From: Accumulibacter sp.
GTDB lineage: Bacteria > Pseudomonadota > Gammaproteobacteria > Burkholderiales > Rhodocyclaceae
DNA length: 5,515 nt
Reading direction: 5' to 3'
Assembly (NCBI GenBank): GCA_003538495.1
Contig: DPSD01000218.1
Span: 1-5,515 of the forward strand
The notes below the pieces were generated by a model. It worked only from the letters and a program-made list of their open reading frames with translations, searched no databases and was not told the DNA's origin. Shown one piece after another: positions 4,144 through 5,515 of the stretch (position 1 is the stretch's first letter; every line of letters begins with the position of its first letter). Both the position numbers and the translations under genes were made by a program.

Positions 4144-5515
4144 ATGCCTCATCTCGACTCGCTGGCGGACCGCTTTGCCCGCCAGCAGCGTGCTGCACGC
4201 AGCGACCAGAATCCGGGACGGACGGTGCGTGAGCGCCGTCTGTTGGCGCTGGAGCGCCTGTTGCGCGACAACGCGCCAGCGATCGCCGACGCGGTCAGCC
4301 GTGACTTCGGTTACCGCTCGCCGGCCGAAACGCGGCTGCTCGAGCTTTTCCCCAGCCAGACAGCGATCCGCCACGCACGCCGGCATCTGCGTCGCTGGAT
4401 GCGTCCGCAGCCGCGCTCGGTGTCGCTGTGGTTTCAGCCGGGCCGCGCCGAAGTGCGCTATCAACCGCTCGGTGCGGTAGGGATCATCGTCCCCTGGAAC
4501 TATCCGGTCTTTCTGGCCATCGCGCCGCTCGCGGCGGCGCTGGCGGCCGGCAATCGGGTGCTGGTCAAGATGTCCGAGATGTCGCCGCACACCGCCACGC
4601 TGTTCGCCGAGCTGATCGGCAGAAGCTTCGCCGAAGACGAATTGTCGGTGGTCGAGGGTGACGCCAGCGTCGCGCAGGAATTCTCCAGGCTGCCCTTCGA
4701 TCACCTGCTGTTTACCGGCTCGACTGCCGTTGGCCGGCAGGTGATGCGCGCCGCGGCCGACAATCTGACGCCGGTGACCCTCGAACTCGGTGGCAAGTCA
4801 CCGGCGATCATCGGCCCCGGGCTGGCGTCTACGCCGCACTTTGAACGAGCGGTCGAGCGGATCATCATCGGCAAGTGCATGAACGCCGGGCAGACCTGCA
4901 TCGCGCCCGATTACCTGCTTCTGCCGGCCGGTCAGGAACAGGCTTTCACAGCCCGCGCGCGCTGCGTCGTCGCCGACTGCTACCCGGACATCGCGAACAA
5001 CGCCGACTACTCGACGATCATCGATCAGCGTCATTACCAGCGCCTCTGCGCCTACGTCGACGAGGCCAGGGCCGGCGGCGCCAGGATCGTCGATCTCGCA
5101 TCGGGGGCGGTCGCCGACCCGGCCATGCGGCGGCTACCGCCATTGGCGCTGTTCGACGTCGGCGACGAGTTGCGCGTCATGCAGGAGGAGATCTTCGGGC
5201 CACTGCTGCCGATCCGGACCTATCGCCATCTCGACGAGGCGATCGCTTTCGTCAACAGCCGGCCGCGACCGCTGGCGCTGTACTACTTCGATGACGATCG
5301 GACGAACATCGCCCGCGTCCTCGATGAGACGGTTTCGGGCGGCGTGACGATCAACGACACCATTCTGCACATCGCCCAGGACGACCTGCCGTTCGGCGGC
5401 GTTGGTCCGAGCGGCATCGGTTGCTATCACGGTTTCGAGGGCTTCCAGACCTTCTCGGCCAGGAAGGGCGTCTTCCGGCAATCGCGCTGGTCTGGCATCG
5501 GCCTGTTCAAACCGC
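4144..5515 (+). CDS. NAD(P)-dependent aldehyde dehydrogenase, coniferyl aldehyde dehydrogenase-like (3' end outside window)
   Basis: Predicted cytosolic enzyme oxidising an aldehyde to the carboxylic acid with NAD(P)+. 457 codons are visible and, since the family is usually around 470-480 residues, only a short tail is missing. Key residues: PWNYP with oxyanion Asn N119 (117-121), coenzyme site FTGST (190-194), general base E214 in ELGGKSP (214-220), nucleophile C252 in GQTC (249-252), and coenzyme-ribose contact EEIFGP (348-353). The combination GQTCIAPDY with INDTILHIAQDDLPFGGVGPSG (403-424) and a following YHG points to the class-3-like CalB (coniferyl aldehyde dehydrogenase) group. True substrates in this organism could be other aromatic or aliphatic aldehydes. 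The usual K-P-S-E coenzyme motif reads K-M-S-E (142-145). The ATG at 4144 follows a strong Shine-Dalgarno (AGGAAGGAG, 4129-4137) by 6 bases, which settles the start. It is transcribed away from the 246-residue protein gene. Confidence 0.95.
   Translation, partial: MPHLDSLADRFARQQRAARSDQNPGRTVRERRLLALERLLRDNAPAIADAVSRDFGYRSPAETRLLELFPSQTAIRHARRHLRRWMRPQPRSVSLWFQPGRAEVRYQPLGAVGIIVPWNYPVFLAIAPLAAALAAGNRVLVKMSEMSPHTATLFAELIGRSFAEDELSVVEGDASVAQEFSRLPFDHLLFTGSTAVGRQVMRAAADNLTPVTLELGGKSPAIIGPGLASTPHFERAVERIIIGKCMNAGQTCIAPDYLLLPAGQEQAFTARARCVVADCYPDIANNADYSTIIDQRHYQRLCAYVDEARAGGARIVDLASGAVADPAMRRLPPLALFDVGDELRVMQEEIFGPLLPIRTYRHLDEAIAFVNSRPRPLALYYFDDDRTNIARVLDETVSGGVTINDTILHIAQDDLPFGGVGPSGIGCYHGFEGFQTFSARKGVFRQSRWSGIGLFKP

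Noticed and set aside
4003..4704. Extension of the 246-residue protein to a 480-residue frame
   Set aside because: The added part is antisense to the aldehyde dehydrogenase gene and crosses the divergent promoter region; the downstream ATG at 4002 fits the promoter.

Overview
The window is GC-rich and tightly packed. It reads like a proteobacterial chromosome, most probably a betaproteobacterium of the Rhodocyclales or 'Candidatus Accumulibacter' type. That placement is an inference from gene content, protein style and codon bias; there is no rRNA or marker gene here to prove it. There are five protein genes. Four are on the minus strand and one is on the plus strand. The first and last run off the window edges.

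Left part (1-2723, all minus strand, transcribed right to left): a small membrane protein of 129 residues, then a secreted lytic murein transglycosylase of the MltB family with a C-terminal peptidoglycan-binding domain, then a cyclic-di-GMP phosphodiesterase of the DUF3391/HD-GYP type whose C-terminus lies outside the window. The gaps are 82 and 78 bases. A 9-bp perfect hairpin lies in the first gap and a promoter-like TATAGT in the second, so the genes may be only partly co-transcribed. The physical link between wall remodelling and c-di-GMP signalling is suggestive but not proof of a shared function.

Middle part (2724-3261) has no convincing protein gene but is structured. On the minus strand it holds a candidate small RNA of about 100 nt (about 3010 to 2905): a long stem-loop with a C-rich apical loop, then six bases, then a GC-rich terminator hairpin whose loop holds seven C, then seven U. 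Just upstream of it are three helically spaced CTGTGT repeats plus a fourth degenerate copy, flanked by two AAGCGCTT palindromes 51 bp apart. This is the most novel-looking element in the window.

Right part (3262-5515): a 246-residue protein with an FFxxDLYGPxDF motif (minus strand) and, divergent from it, an aldehyde dehydrogenase resembling the coniferyl aldehyde dehydrogenase group (plus strand, missing only its last residues). Their 141-bp shared intergenic region has a good sigma-70-like promoter for the minus-strand gene, a 7-bp inverted repeat that could be an operator, and a strong Shine-Dalgarno sequence for the dehydrogenase.
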